Shown here: positions 10,201 to 18,316 of the stretch, piece after piece
Numbering within the stretch: the first letter of the stretch is position 1
Layout: each line of letters starts with the position of its first letter
Source: Phytophthora colocasiae
Lineage: Eukaryota; Oomycota; Peronosporomycetes; Peronosporales; Peronosporaceae
Direction: 5' to 3'
Length of the DNA: 64,000 nucleotides
Assembly: GCA_018806915.1 (NCBI GenBank)
Contig: JAGKQI010000062.1
Coordinates: forward strand, 248,001-312,000
The notes under the pieces: generated by a model
Database searches by the model: none
What the model saw: the letters and a program-made list of their open reading frames with translations, nothing else
Told to the model about the DNA's origin: nothing
Translations under genes and position numbers: made by a program

Positions 10201-11990
10201 AAATGTTGTTTTCCACGTGCATTTTCCATTACCAACGAAAGTATCGGCATCACAGCAGCTATGATGTCCGTTCTCGAATTAAACTCACGATAGTCCGTCG
10301 TTTGACGCATGTCCATTAGCTCTTGAGACTTTTTGACGGGTAGTACGGGGCTTGCCCACCGGCTGGTAGGATTCTCGTTGATCCATCCTAGACCAACAAG
10401 CATAGTGTTAAATTCCCGTAAAAATTGTCGAACATGCGGAGGATATTTGCGGGGCTTACATTTGCAAGGCTGAACCCCTTCCTTCAAACGCACTTCGAGC
10501 GGCGGGACACGCGCAGGCGGATCGTCACGGAGTTCCAAGCGCCACACATCATACATGCGCACAATCACTCGCAACTTGTCCACTTTGTCGGCAGGAAACC
10601 CATGCTTCAGGGCTCTTTCAATCAAAACCTCAACAGTTGCACGAACTTCTTCATCACTGGCCACGTGGTTGGGATTTGAAGGGAGTTCGTCAGCTTCCAG
10701 TTCGAAAGGGTCTCCACTCGTCTCATCATCCGCGTGAGAGGCAAGTTGTTCCAATTGGCGATCCACATCGATACCCAAAGAACCTAACAAATCTCGTCCA
10801 ATGATAAATTCGTCATCGTCCACATCCATAATGAGGCAAGGCACAGCTTCCGCTGGCTGCACCGGTCCAGCAGCCGTGTGAATCAAAACGTGAAGTAGCG
10901 CCTTCTTAGTAGCCACAACCGAGTGAGAACCATACGCTAAACTACGTACTGGAGTGTCCAAAGGGATTGCTTGTACCGACGGGTCAACTTCGCATAATTG
11001 ATTCCACTGTGATCTGCTAATCACTGTGTGATCGGAGCCAGTGTCCGGACAGCACGGTAGATCCAGAATTCCATTAATCGTCACAGTACGAGACGTTGTG
11101 GGCATCAGCTTTTTTAATCTCTTCATGCGAGATTTGCGGGCTTTATTTGCTTCACGAAGCTTCTGCCGCAGGACAATCCTCTCCGCATCGGTTGCTTTAT
11201 CGCAATCGCTGAGCCAGTGCATTTCCTGGTACTTCGGGCATAGCGATGGCGGCTCTTTACGCGAAACAGGCTGCTTGTCGTTCTTCTTGTTGGTCTTCTT
11301 CTCGACCATTCGCTCGGTCTTCTGTTGAGTAAAGTTCTTCTCCGAGTTAGAGTTAGCAGGCTTCTTTGATGCAACATCAGTCTTTCCAGCATCCTTAGCA
11401 GATTTGGGCAGCGCAGACTTGTCCTTTACTGTCATCCTCATCCGTTTATTCTGTTGGAAATGGCGTTCGTGCTCCACAGCCTTCTCGTAGACCAGCGTAT
11501 ACAGTTCTTGAATATTCTTGCCAGCCTCCTTATGTGTCCAACGTACAGCATTCTTCACTGTTTCCTTCAGAACAGGAGGGGCCAGACTTGAGATCAAACG
11601 TCTGCACTTTTCAGCTTCTCCGTCAGCGCCAGATAATACTTCCTCAAGGCCATTCTCCAGGACGATTTCCGCAAAGCGCTGAAAGTAAGACAGTACGCGA
11701 GCATCCACATCACTTTCCTTCAAGTCCATCTGCAGCTCCTTCGAGAACAGAGCCTTTATGTCAGGGAGGTTATCGTTCTTGACTTTTCCCAACAGAGTTT
11801 TAATTTCGGCGATTAGCCGCTCCTCAGTGACGTCTACAACGTCCATCCGAAGCCGCAGCGTGCAGAACGTCGATAAGAGGTTCAGGTCAAACGTCTCTTT
11901 AACACCCTGCGTCACCAGGTTGTAGTCTTCACCAGAACTTCTACAACGAGCCCTCATCTTGGCCTCATACTCCTTGCGCCGTTTGTCCAT
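7236..11990 (-). CDS. gypsy-2 Gag-Pol polyprotein with C-terminal chromodomain
   Basis: An uninterrupted 1584-residue frame. Order: Gag-like N-terminus (about 1-230) with a degenerate knuckle (CPKYQEMHWLSDC); retroviral-type aspartic protease around PCCPDTGSDHTVIS (about 310); reverse transcriptase with DYREFNS, VPQGCGDA and catalytic WIDDLLLYADD; RNase H (LLTDASDVGWALIV, then DHRNLIHVF); integrase zinc region and core (HFDFLSMGD, WISDQGSHFKNE, NGSVERVNRD); and a C-terminal chromodomain (FEVLVQWKGLEDIEDSYEPL). All catalytic motifs are present, gag and pol are in one frame, and the LTRs are nearly identical, so it is a candidate for recent or present activity. A chromodomain integrase is expected to guide insertion to methylated histone marks. 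Confidence 0.92.
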   Translation of the reverse strand: MDKRRKEYEAKMRARCRSSGEDYNLVTQGVKETFDLNLLSTFCTLRLRMDVVDVTEERLIAEIKTLLGKVKNDNLPDIKALFSKELQMDLKESDVDARVLSYFQRFAEIVLENGLEEVLSGADGEAEKCRRLISSLAPPVLKETVKNAVRWTHKEAGKNIQELYTLVYEKAVEHERHFQQNKRMRMTVKDKSALPKSAKDAGKTDVASKKPANSNSEKNFTQQKTERMVEKKTNKKNDKQPVSRKEPPSLCPKYQEMHWLSDCDKATDAERIVLRQKLREANKARKSRMKRLKKLMPTTSRTVTINGILDLPCCPDTGSDHTVISRSQWNQLCEVDPSVQAIPLDTPVRSLAYGSHSVVATKKALLHVLIHTAAGPVQPAEAVPCLIMDVDDDEFIIGRDLLGSLGIDVDRQLEQLASHADDETSGDPFELEADELPSNPNHVASDEEVRATVEVLIERALKHGFPADKVDKLRVIVRMYDVWRLELRDDPPARVPPLEVRLKEGVQPCKCKPRKYPPHVRQFLREFNTMLVGLGWINENPTSRWASPVLPVKKSQELMDMRQTTDYREFNSRTDIIAAVMPILSLVMENARGKQHFGLFDFIKGFWQLPLAKFCQEWLSYMTDEKIYTPRRVPQGCGDAAIYFQKTMEKCFATLLYKHLLVWIDDLLLYADDIDTYLDKLKELFSLLDEFGLKLSVKKSSLYQQEVKWCGKIIDANGVRHDPTRIETLRAMPYPSSAGELQQFLCAINWMRESLIDYARQVAPLQRKLDEALAKTRRTKRVAAGISIVLSADEKATFDNVKDMLASAATLAFPDGSATTCLLTDASDVGWALIVTQVKDYNPKVPVQDQQHQLVECLSGSFTGSQLNWTVIEKEAFPIALACDKLDYLLLRPQGFRLFCDHRNLIHVFAPGEHVKKHLKGKLLRWALKLMSYNYVIEHIAGPQKVWADMISRWAGNRTTTAATIKRIRSTPLVVQQEQQPEVVEQRISMLRPLDDSNFVWPTFAEIELVQSSYDPPQGAERTETGVLAVNNRVWIPVEAKDLILRLFIIAHGGAQGHRGIATMVEHIRRLFALENLRSLATTFVRQCRLCLHSKGGNIIFRPWGETFECSERNGLLHFDFLSMGDGFGESKYILVLKDHASHFCELVVADTADSSVTVEAFLDWHSRFGLPPNWISDQGSHFKNEVVGELSRRLRTQQEFTPAYCPWINGSVERVNRDILQAIRTIILEYKIAHHDWVYLVPMVQSSLNHTAVPSLGNRAPVELFTGLPCPTPLREFYLPSTGEFNEVPACDKIDGFLDDLRCSIRSMHKVVEDQRLKQRMLNKKRERGENLVNFTEGDYVLRSRVDEKRSNKLLVTWVGPYRVIRADAHSFRVKHLITGAELDVHASRLKFYADSSLDVTEELLEHISSQGIVLAIEKFKSHRWNAAKRDFEVLVQWKGLEDIEDSYEPLASLAKDVPILVDQYVAAADQELKAHWQRATTTGETTSQGQIAVAETVKTTDKNRRKPRRRRSQTTNAKVPDRSLPAVAAPQTSGVELGPTNDQPGASTSRLVEVQADEGSVSRRTRSRTAGADRLVTIIGKK

Positions 11991-12187
11991 TTGACCAAAG
12001 CTTCGTGAGAAATTGAGCTCAACTTCGGCGGCAAAATGGGCGCAAAAATGGGTACTGGCACCATAGAAGAGTGTTGGTAGGACTCCTCATCATCATCCAA
12101 ATCAGCTTCAACGGCACGCCTCTTCGACATGACGAACGAGTAGTTGGCGTCAACACTTGATCAGCGTAGACGTAGCTGCAGAAAACT

Positions 12188-12530
12188 TGTAGCCAAGTGT
12201 ATTGATGCAGCTTGTGCAGAAGCTAGCACTTTGTAAAGTGAGAGGATAGAATAGTCGTCACCACCCTTCCGTCTCAATGAAAGTATACAGTCCTTATGCT
12301 GATGACAGCATCAGGGGTAACATGCAAGACAGCCAGAGATTCCACTTGGATCACTGGCGGCCTGTCCTACAAGATCCGTGAATGTTTGGCCGGGTGGAGA
12401 TTGCTGACTTGGATGCACCAGAGTCAGACATCTCTCCGTCTGTGATCAACCCGAATGTACCAGGTAGTTCACTGTCTGTTCGCAAACTTGAAGGCGGCGG
12501 AATCAGGCTTGATGCCTACGATTCACCACA
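12188..12530 (-). repeat. gypsy-2 5' LTR (right copy)
   Basis: Direct repeat of 6769-7111. The sequence just inside it on the minus strand (AGTTTTCTGCAGCTACGTC) does not begin with TGG, so no standard tRNA primer site is obvious. Confidence 0.85.
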
Positions 12531-12576
12531 AAACTACAGCAGGGTTATGAGACCAAGTGGTGGTGGTAACACAGGC

Positions 12577-12690
12577 ATGAGTAAGCCGATGAAGTACACG
12601 AACGAGGGAGTGCCGAAGAACTGGCAGGGCAAGGATTGGCCAACGTACAAATGGGCAATGACTAATGTTTTCAAGGAGAACGACCTGAAG
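12577..12690 (+). pseudogene. copia gag N-terminus
   Basis: ATG at 12577 begins MSKPMKYTNEGVPKNWQGKD, continuing WPTYKWAMTNVFKENDLK, a typical copia Gag start. Similarity ends at about 12690, where minus-strand protease sequence begins: this is the left breakpoint of the inversion. The region after DLK that normally leads to the middle of Gag is missing from both junctions, so a few hundred bp were lost. Confidence 0.75.
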
Positions 12691-13300
12691 ACGTGTTCAT
12701 GTGCCAATCCGGGTGAAAAGAGTCCAAATTCAGCCCCCGGAATGTAGAAAACATCCTCCAGAGACATCACCTTCTGTTCGCCATTTACTTCAGTGGTCAT
12801 TTCAACAGTCCCGACACCAGCAATACGTGCTGCAATTGTCGGTGTAATCCCTCGAATACTACGAAGTTGTGACGTGTCCTCAGTGAAGCTCACGAAATAC
12901 GAGCGATCTCCGACCACGTGAGAATTCGATGCAGTGTCAAAATACCACCAACTGCTAAAGTTGTCCTCGGCTGGCTCTTGATCACTGATCTCCAGAAGCC
13001 TTTCATCAACTCCTGCCCCATGATCACTCACCTCGTACATTATTTCGTGCTCCAAATGTTCCTCAGCAGTCATCAATCCCGCCACTATCCCTTGATCTGC
13101 ATCTTGCTCCAGTATCTGTGACGGTATATTGTCCACTTGACTGAATGTCAAATTTCCTTGCGGTTTCCGCTGGGATTTACCATCCCCAGCACCGCTTTTC
13201 TTTTCTTGACTGAGCGTCAAGTTCCCTTGCGGTTTCCGCTTGGATTCACCATCCCCAGCACCGCTCTTCTTCTCTTCACGCTCCGGACAATTTGCTTTAA
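12691..13300 (-). pseudogene. copia zinc-knuckle end and aspartic protease (inverted segment)
   Basis: Minus strand, from the TTAA at 13297: KANCPEREE completes the CCHC knuckle begun at 33.37 kb. Two tandem copies of a KKSGAGDG..RKPQGNLT unit follow, then an acidic stretch, then the copia protease WYFDTASNSHVVGDR and FYIPGAEFGLFSPGLAHEH. The homology stops at about 12693, and the next copia residues (DHDTQDFAI) appear in plus orientation at 33.66 kb. The open frame is clean here. The segment is non-functional only because of the inversion and the insertion. Confidence 0.78.
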
Positions 13301-13337
13301 CCCACCGGCGACCGTTATCCCAGCAAAGCTGGGATAA
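13301..13337 (+). repeat. piggyBac left terminus: 14-bp TIR plus hairpin
   Basis: CCCACCGGCGACCG starts directly after TTAA and is followed without spacer by a perfect 10+3+10 palindrome. The outer CCC and TTAA target fit the piggyBac superfamily. Confidence 0.85.
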
Positions 13338-14125
13338 GAAAAACCTCAGAGAAAAACCTTGTTAGAAGCCCTTTCGTCTTTAAAGTGATATTCACGTCGT
13401 TTTAGCCAATAGGTGTCGTTTGCGGATTTCTCCCCTGGAACGGTGATGAGCATGGCGGGAGGTCTTCCTTGCCGCCATTGGTCGCCAAGCGTTGATTTAC
13501 TAGAGCGGAGTGCAACTGGCAGGGCACATTTTAGTGGCTTGACGACCTTTTATTGCAAGGTAAATTTGTGAAATATGCTTCCGGAAGCGTTTTGCGTGCT
13601 GTGTTAACTAGATAATACAGTTCTCTACTACCAGCTATCAAGGGCAAGAGCAGTAAGCAGAAGGCATCCGTTGGCTGGTTGGCTGGTGACTGGCAAGGAC
13701 ACTCCCTCCCTGGATTTGTATCTGGTAGAGCTGCGTTCGGAGATTGATGAGCTCAGCACGTGGGTTGCAACGGCGTGTACAAGTGTTAATAGGCTTATGA
13801 TGAGGCAGTGGAGAAGCTGTTCGAGCATCTGGGGTCGTGCGGAGGAGATCCTGGCGGCGCAGGTTGGGGCGCATTTGACATCATTCCTGTTGGAAATTGA
13901 AATTGAAATTGTTGCGGTTTAGTCGGCTACCTACACCCAAAGACGCGCACAGCTGCATCTTCGCCTACGGAGAGCGAGTCACGAGACTCACATCCGCGGT
14001 AGGCGCCCTGACATCATTCCTGTTGGGACCAGCGTTGATTTCACGGGTCAATGCGATCGGATGGTCTAGAACACTTCTTTGAATCACTGTAGCTGGGCAG
14101 ACGATGTGTATTCTCGTCAGCGACG
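13338..14125. other. subterminal piggyBac DNA, no confident gene
   Basis: Short frames only. A coding-like stretch at 13671-13920 (for example SLDLYLVELRSEIDELSTWV) has an amphipathic look but no recognised domain and no clear continuation. A 19-bp motif (CTGACATCATTCCTGTTGG, T in place of the first C in one copy) occurs near 13876 and 14010. Confidence 0.4.
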
Positions 14126-14620
14126 ATGTGTGCGGAGGACGAACGTTCGGCCATCCGAGAGAAACTAACGGAAATGCGGAAAACGAAGGAGGAGGAGGTT
14201 GCTCTGTTGGATGCCCAGGTGCAAAAGCTCCGCAATGAACTACATACGATCAACCAGGTATGGAGGTTGCAAGGGTTGGAAATGATACTGTATTTACACA
14301 TATGCGTTTTGTTGGCAGACCGCTTCGTACGAGTTGATGATGATTGATACGGATCTTAGAATGCACAAGCAAGGCCCACGACCAACACGCGGACGAGATG
14401 AAATTGTTGCTGGATCAAGCTTCCGCATTAGAACTGAATGCTACTAAAATGGCTAAGAAGAGGATGTACTCCGCAAGAAGAAGTGCAAGATGGCAGCCTA
14501 AGTTGCAGCGGTAGTAGAAAAGTTTGACGGCGAATGAAAGGCGAGTCGGACGCTCGAAGAGACCTTCCGAAAAGAACGCGAGCAATGTGAACATTTCAAC
14601 GAGCATTTCCTCAAGGTATT
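14126..14620 (+). pseudogene. coiled-coil protein relic with an intron
   Basis: ATG at 14126 gives MCAEDERSAIREKLTEMRK and a charged heptad-like run ending LRNELHTINQ. A plausible intron follows (GTATGG...TTGGCAG), then TASYELMMIDTDLRMHKQ. A frame change leads to AHDQHADEMKLLLDQASALE, and stops follow by about 14515. The composition is a coiled coil of unknown family. The frame changes suggest a decaying gene. It lies just upstream of the SANT-DOT1 relic on the same strand. Confidence 0.45.
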
Positions 14621-14974
14621 CCTAGCCATTAACCCACGCGTAGCAACTTGGATGACCAGCGAGACGAGCTTGGGTCCCCCTGCTGAGCCGCGACACAAAG
14701 TCGATAGTTATAAAAGCGGTTTCGTGTAGGAGAAAGTGGGCAACCGGTGGCAGGACTACTGGAGGTCTGGCGTTGGTCGCCAGCGAGGTTAGTTTCCCTG
14801 GCTCAAAGTGACGGATAAACGGCTCAATACATATTGGTTCATCAGTGAGCATACATGTAGAAATGGAATGGGTCAACTGTGGCGAAACCTTGGCTTAAGT
14901 GCCAGTAATGACTACAGATCGTATGGTATACAAATTATAGTCAAACGGGGCCTTGTGAACTTGTGAAAGAGAAT

Positions 14975-15950
14975 GGCAGATTTTTCTGATGAAGAAGATC
15001 GCCAGCTCGTCCAGCTAGCAGCGACGTACGTGAAATCTGGACGCCGCGTCAAGTGGTCGTTAGTGGCAGAAAAGATGAGACCACAAAACATGGAGCCCAG
15101 AGAAGCTTCAGCAACGTATCAAGACGCTCAAGCGACGACTAGGAACTGACGTGTTGCAATTTCCGCCGCGATTCTTTCGGAAGTCACTCCAACAAAATAG
15201 CAAGAGCCAACGAGTCCAACAAGCGGATAGTACGCCCGGAATTACAGAGCAATTGATGGTACCGTTGTCTCCCGAAGACACGTACAACGCCACAGAAAGG
15301 CTTTTTCGTGTGTTGACTAGGCGCGATGTACGTGCCAATAAGCGTCAGCTAAATGCTGGGGAGATCACGATGGTAGCAGTATCCAGTTTTATAACTGAAG
15401 CAGCCTTTCAAGAGGGCGATGTGTTTCTCGACGCTGGATCTGGTATCGGGAACGTTCTCGTCCAGATTGCGTTACAAACTCGGGCGTCTTGCGTGGTGGG
15501 CATTGAGATTCAAGACAACTTGGTAGCAAAAGGGATGAAACTAATCGCGTCAGCAGTTGTGGACCTTCCGCATTTGCAAAAGATCTGTGTTGTCGCCGGA
15601 GACATCCGTGGGTTTAAGGAAAGCAACAACGCTGTTGTGTGCGCTGGAAAAAAATTATCGTCAAGTCGACCTGGCTCGCTAATCAACTCCGCTACTGTTT
15701 TGTACTGTCATGACACCGTGTTTGAAGAAGATGCCGTGTTGGCGGTTATCAACATGTGTGTGGTATTACCTCATCTTCGCCTGGTGGGATTAACGACGCT
15801 GGTATGTCCACGCCATCGACATTCATGCTCTAGCCCTTTTGTATTCGATGGGAGCTTCTGAAAACACTTCATGTTCAAATGACATTCGGGAATTCACCTG
15901 AGAGCTACACTTGTACATTAGACGAGCGAGACCAGTCGCAGTCGAAGAAA
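14975..15950 (+). pseudogene. SANT-DOT1-like histone methyltransferase relic
   Basis: ATG at 14975 begins MADFSDEEDRQLVQLAATYV, then KSGRRVKWSLVAEKM: a SANT/Myb-like helix set. A 1-nt shift near 15080 is needed to continue into TWSPEKLQQRIKTLKRRLG and PPRFFRKSL. The next frame, open to 15861, holds a DOT1-type class I methyltransferase fold: NAGEITMVAVSSFI, the SAM-binding loop VFLDAGSGIGNVLVQIA, and VVGIEIQDNLVAKGM. After 15861 coding-like sequence (KTLHVQMTFGNSPESYT) continues in another frame for about 90 bp. DOT1 enzymes methylate histone H3 K79. Here the frameshifts make function doubtful. Position inside the piggyBac element suggests a captured passenger. Confidence 0.68.
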
Positions 15951-16226
15951 CTTAAAGCCACAAGGACTTCGAGTGGAAGCATGACAAGATGGAGAGGCAA
16001 CTTCGCGACAATGGCAATGAGGGCTGCATCGTGCTGTCGATAACGGGTCAGTAGGACAAATAGGTGCTGGTGCAAGAGTGCTTAGAGCGGCTAGATAGCA
16101 AGGACTTAAACTTCCCGAGCTCAATTCCAGAACACCCGACACATACCAACATTGCACCACAGTTTACTTCAACACATAATGAAACACGGTTGTTGAAGTC
16201 GTTTGACTGTTCGTTATTCTCTTCCT

Positions 16227-17731
16227 TTAAATTTCACAAGTTGTTCCCTGCAACTTCTTCGTTACCCCCTTTAGCATTAGTTCTTTGACTTCACCCATGC
16301 TTCCTCTGCCTTTCTTGTCCTTCTTTCTTATCGTACTGCTGACAGATTTCACTTCCTTGCCTTTCGTGTTGATTTGCCGTACGGCCGCTTCCAGCTCTTC
16401 GTCTTGCTCTTCAATCTTCGCTCTCGCCGCATTCAGTGCTGTCTCCAGATATTTTACTTTCTTCTGGTAGCCGCTTGATATCGCCTTCTCTCCTGCTAAT
16501 TCGGCTGTTTTGTTTCTGAGTGCCTCCTCCAATTTTTTCTGCTTACCTTTGTCACCTCGTCGACCAGTGGAAGCCTTGCGCTGAGCCTCTAGTTCTTCTC
16601 GAAGCGTAGTGGAGTTCAACTTCTCCTCATCCAGTTCCCGCACTAGTTCTTGAATTTTTCCTCAGCTTCCAAGTGTCTCGCCTTGAGATCCTCCAACTTG
16701 GATACGTGGCTTGTCTCCAAGTCCTTCAACTTCCTCTCGGATGCAGCAGACAGCGAGACGGAGATCTTGCGGTAGATCAAATCAAACTCCGCCCGTAAAG
16801 TCTGCTTCTCCTCTTCAGTGTCACACACGAGAGTCGGTAAAGTCGCCGCTACTGCTTGAACTTGGTCTAAACTCGACTCCTTCCCTATCTTTCCAGTAGC
16901 AAGTGGCTTCGCTGCTTGGCTTATCTCTCTTTCCTCCCGAATTGCACGTCTCAGCTCTTTCTTAGTTTCTTCGTGGCCCTCGCTTAAAAGCTCCTGTATC
17001 TTCGTGACCAACGAGGCATTGCTTGACGCCACGAGTTCTCTTAGGCCTGCGCTGGGATCTGCATTAGCCTTGTTTTTCTTATTTTCCAACACCTTGAGAT
17101 ACCCTGCATATACTTCCTTGAGCAGAGACTGGTGGTGCTTTTTGAGCTCTGCTGGTTCGCTCTTGAAGGCCTTGAACTGAATTTTGGTCGCTAAATCATT
17201 GTAATCCACCTTTTCGCATCTATTTCGTGCGGCGAGATACCGTTCTACCCACAAGCGCTTCTGATAGTTTGCCAAAGTGTACGGCTGTGCTTTCGTGCGC
17301 CGCTCGCATTGCCGCTTATCTCCTTGGTACTCCTCGTTGCAAGCTCTCCTCATTTCATCGCAAGCTTCCTTCAGGAATTTGATGGGAACCTCTTGGCCTT
17401 CTGCCTCCTCCAGTTCAGCAGCATCAACATCCTGTACAGAAACTTCAGTATCTTGGCCTGTCGGTTTTGGTCGCTTGCTAGATCCATCCGAGGACTCAGT
17501 AATATTCCCCTTTCGTTTCTTAGATGAAGGCTTGCCCTTGGTTGACGACTTGCTCTTGGCCGACTGATTCTCCTGCGTTTTGGCCGGGACGACTAACGAA
17601 TTCGTTTGTGCTGCCACCGACAGTAACTGCCTCGTATGCGCAGTTCTCTCGGTTTGCCCATCCTTCACCCGCGTGTTGCCCTTAACCAGAGCGACCTTGG
17701 TTTGCCTTTTCCCCGCACACGTCTTCACCAT
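16227..17731 (-). CDS. unidentified lysine-rich coiled-coil protein, one frameshift
   Basis: From the ATG at 17731: a basic, Ser/Lys-rich N-terminus (GKPSSKKRKGNI, nuclear-signal-like), a conserved-looking globular part (YTLANYQKRLWVERYLAARN), then a long coiled coil with ISVSLSAASERKLKDLE. The first frame ends at 16643, directly after a run of five A. Removing or adding one base there continues the coiled coil as IQELVRELDEEKLNSTTL to a stop at 16227. It is either a one-base pseudogene or a base-calling error. I do not recognise the family; there is no transposase or kinase motif. It is a passenger in the piggyBac element, transcribed away from the SANT-DOT1 relic. Confidence 0.6.
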
Positions 17732-17856
17732 CGTCTTTCAATGGAAATCACACGCAACAAAAAACATACCAAAGAATTTGACATCATTTACTCACTAAGT
17801 ACGAATTATTTATCTCACAACTCAATATTGCGCCACCATTGACTAAACATCAAGAG

Positions 17857-18290
17857 CTACGAGACGGGTACGGGCAAAGTCAAGCGGGTACACGAAGAGC
17901 GGCGAGCGGGCACCGCCCGAAGCCAGGTTGCCCTTGAAGAAACGCCAGAACTGGTCCTTGGTGACACCGTAATGAAGAGCTTATGAACTTGTCCTTTAAG
18001 GCAAAGTTCAGGGCCTGGGTGCCCTGCTCCTTGGACACACGCACGAAGCAGTCCACGATGCCCTTGTTCGGTTAATCTGCGACGAAGCACTGCAGAAGCA
18101 GCTTGACACGCTCGATGGAGGCCACGACGGTCTTGGAGATACCGCCGGCAGCCAGGTCCATGAAGAACGAAACGGCGCCGCTCTTCTTCTCCGAAGTGGC
18201 GACTGGGTCAGGGCGCTCATCTTGAGGTAAGGGGGAGGCTTTAAGAGTCTTCAGCGAAACGGAGAAAAATCCTAAATGATCGAGGTCGAG
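17857..18290 (-). pseudogene. ADP/ATP carrier (mitochondrial carrier) relic
   Basis: Minus strand, in pieces: KKSGAVSFFMDLAAGGISKT with VVASIERVKLLLQ (carrier helix 1 and PX[DE]XX[RK] region), a stop, then GIVDCFVRVSKEQGTQALNF and ALKDKF. This is the first repeat of an adenine nucleotide translocase with internal deletions (the WRGN-to-YFPTQ segment between EQG and TQALNF is missing) and frame changes beyond about 17980. It is an intronless-looking truncated copy, so a retrocopy or captured fragment. It lies 27 bp beyond the transposase stop codon on the same strand. Confidence 0.75.
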
Positions 18291-18316
18291 CACGCGGATA
18301 TTCCATGCAATGGCAA

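Larger units (their letters stand above)
6769..12530 (-). mobile_element. young, apparently intact chromodomain Ty3/gypsy element (gypsy-2)
   Basis: 343-bp LTRs at 6769-7111 and 12188-12530 (TGTAGCC...TTCACCACA on the plus strand) differ at one position that I can see (T/A about 33 bp in). The 5-bp duplication AAACT occurs at 6764-6768 and 12531-12535. A purine-rich tract (minus strand TTTGGGGGCTG) abuts the left LTR at 7112, as expected for minus-strand coding. It holds a single long polyprotein frame at 11990-7236. The element sits in the copia leader, and removing it joins that leader as CTGCAGGAAACTACAGCAGG. The shared sequence extends 13 bp beyond the LTR on the left side (CTGCAGRAAACT), so the exact edge has some ambiguity. 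Confidence 0.88.
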
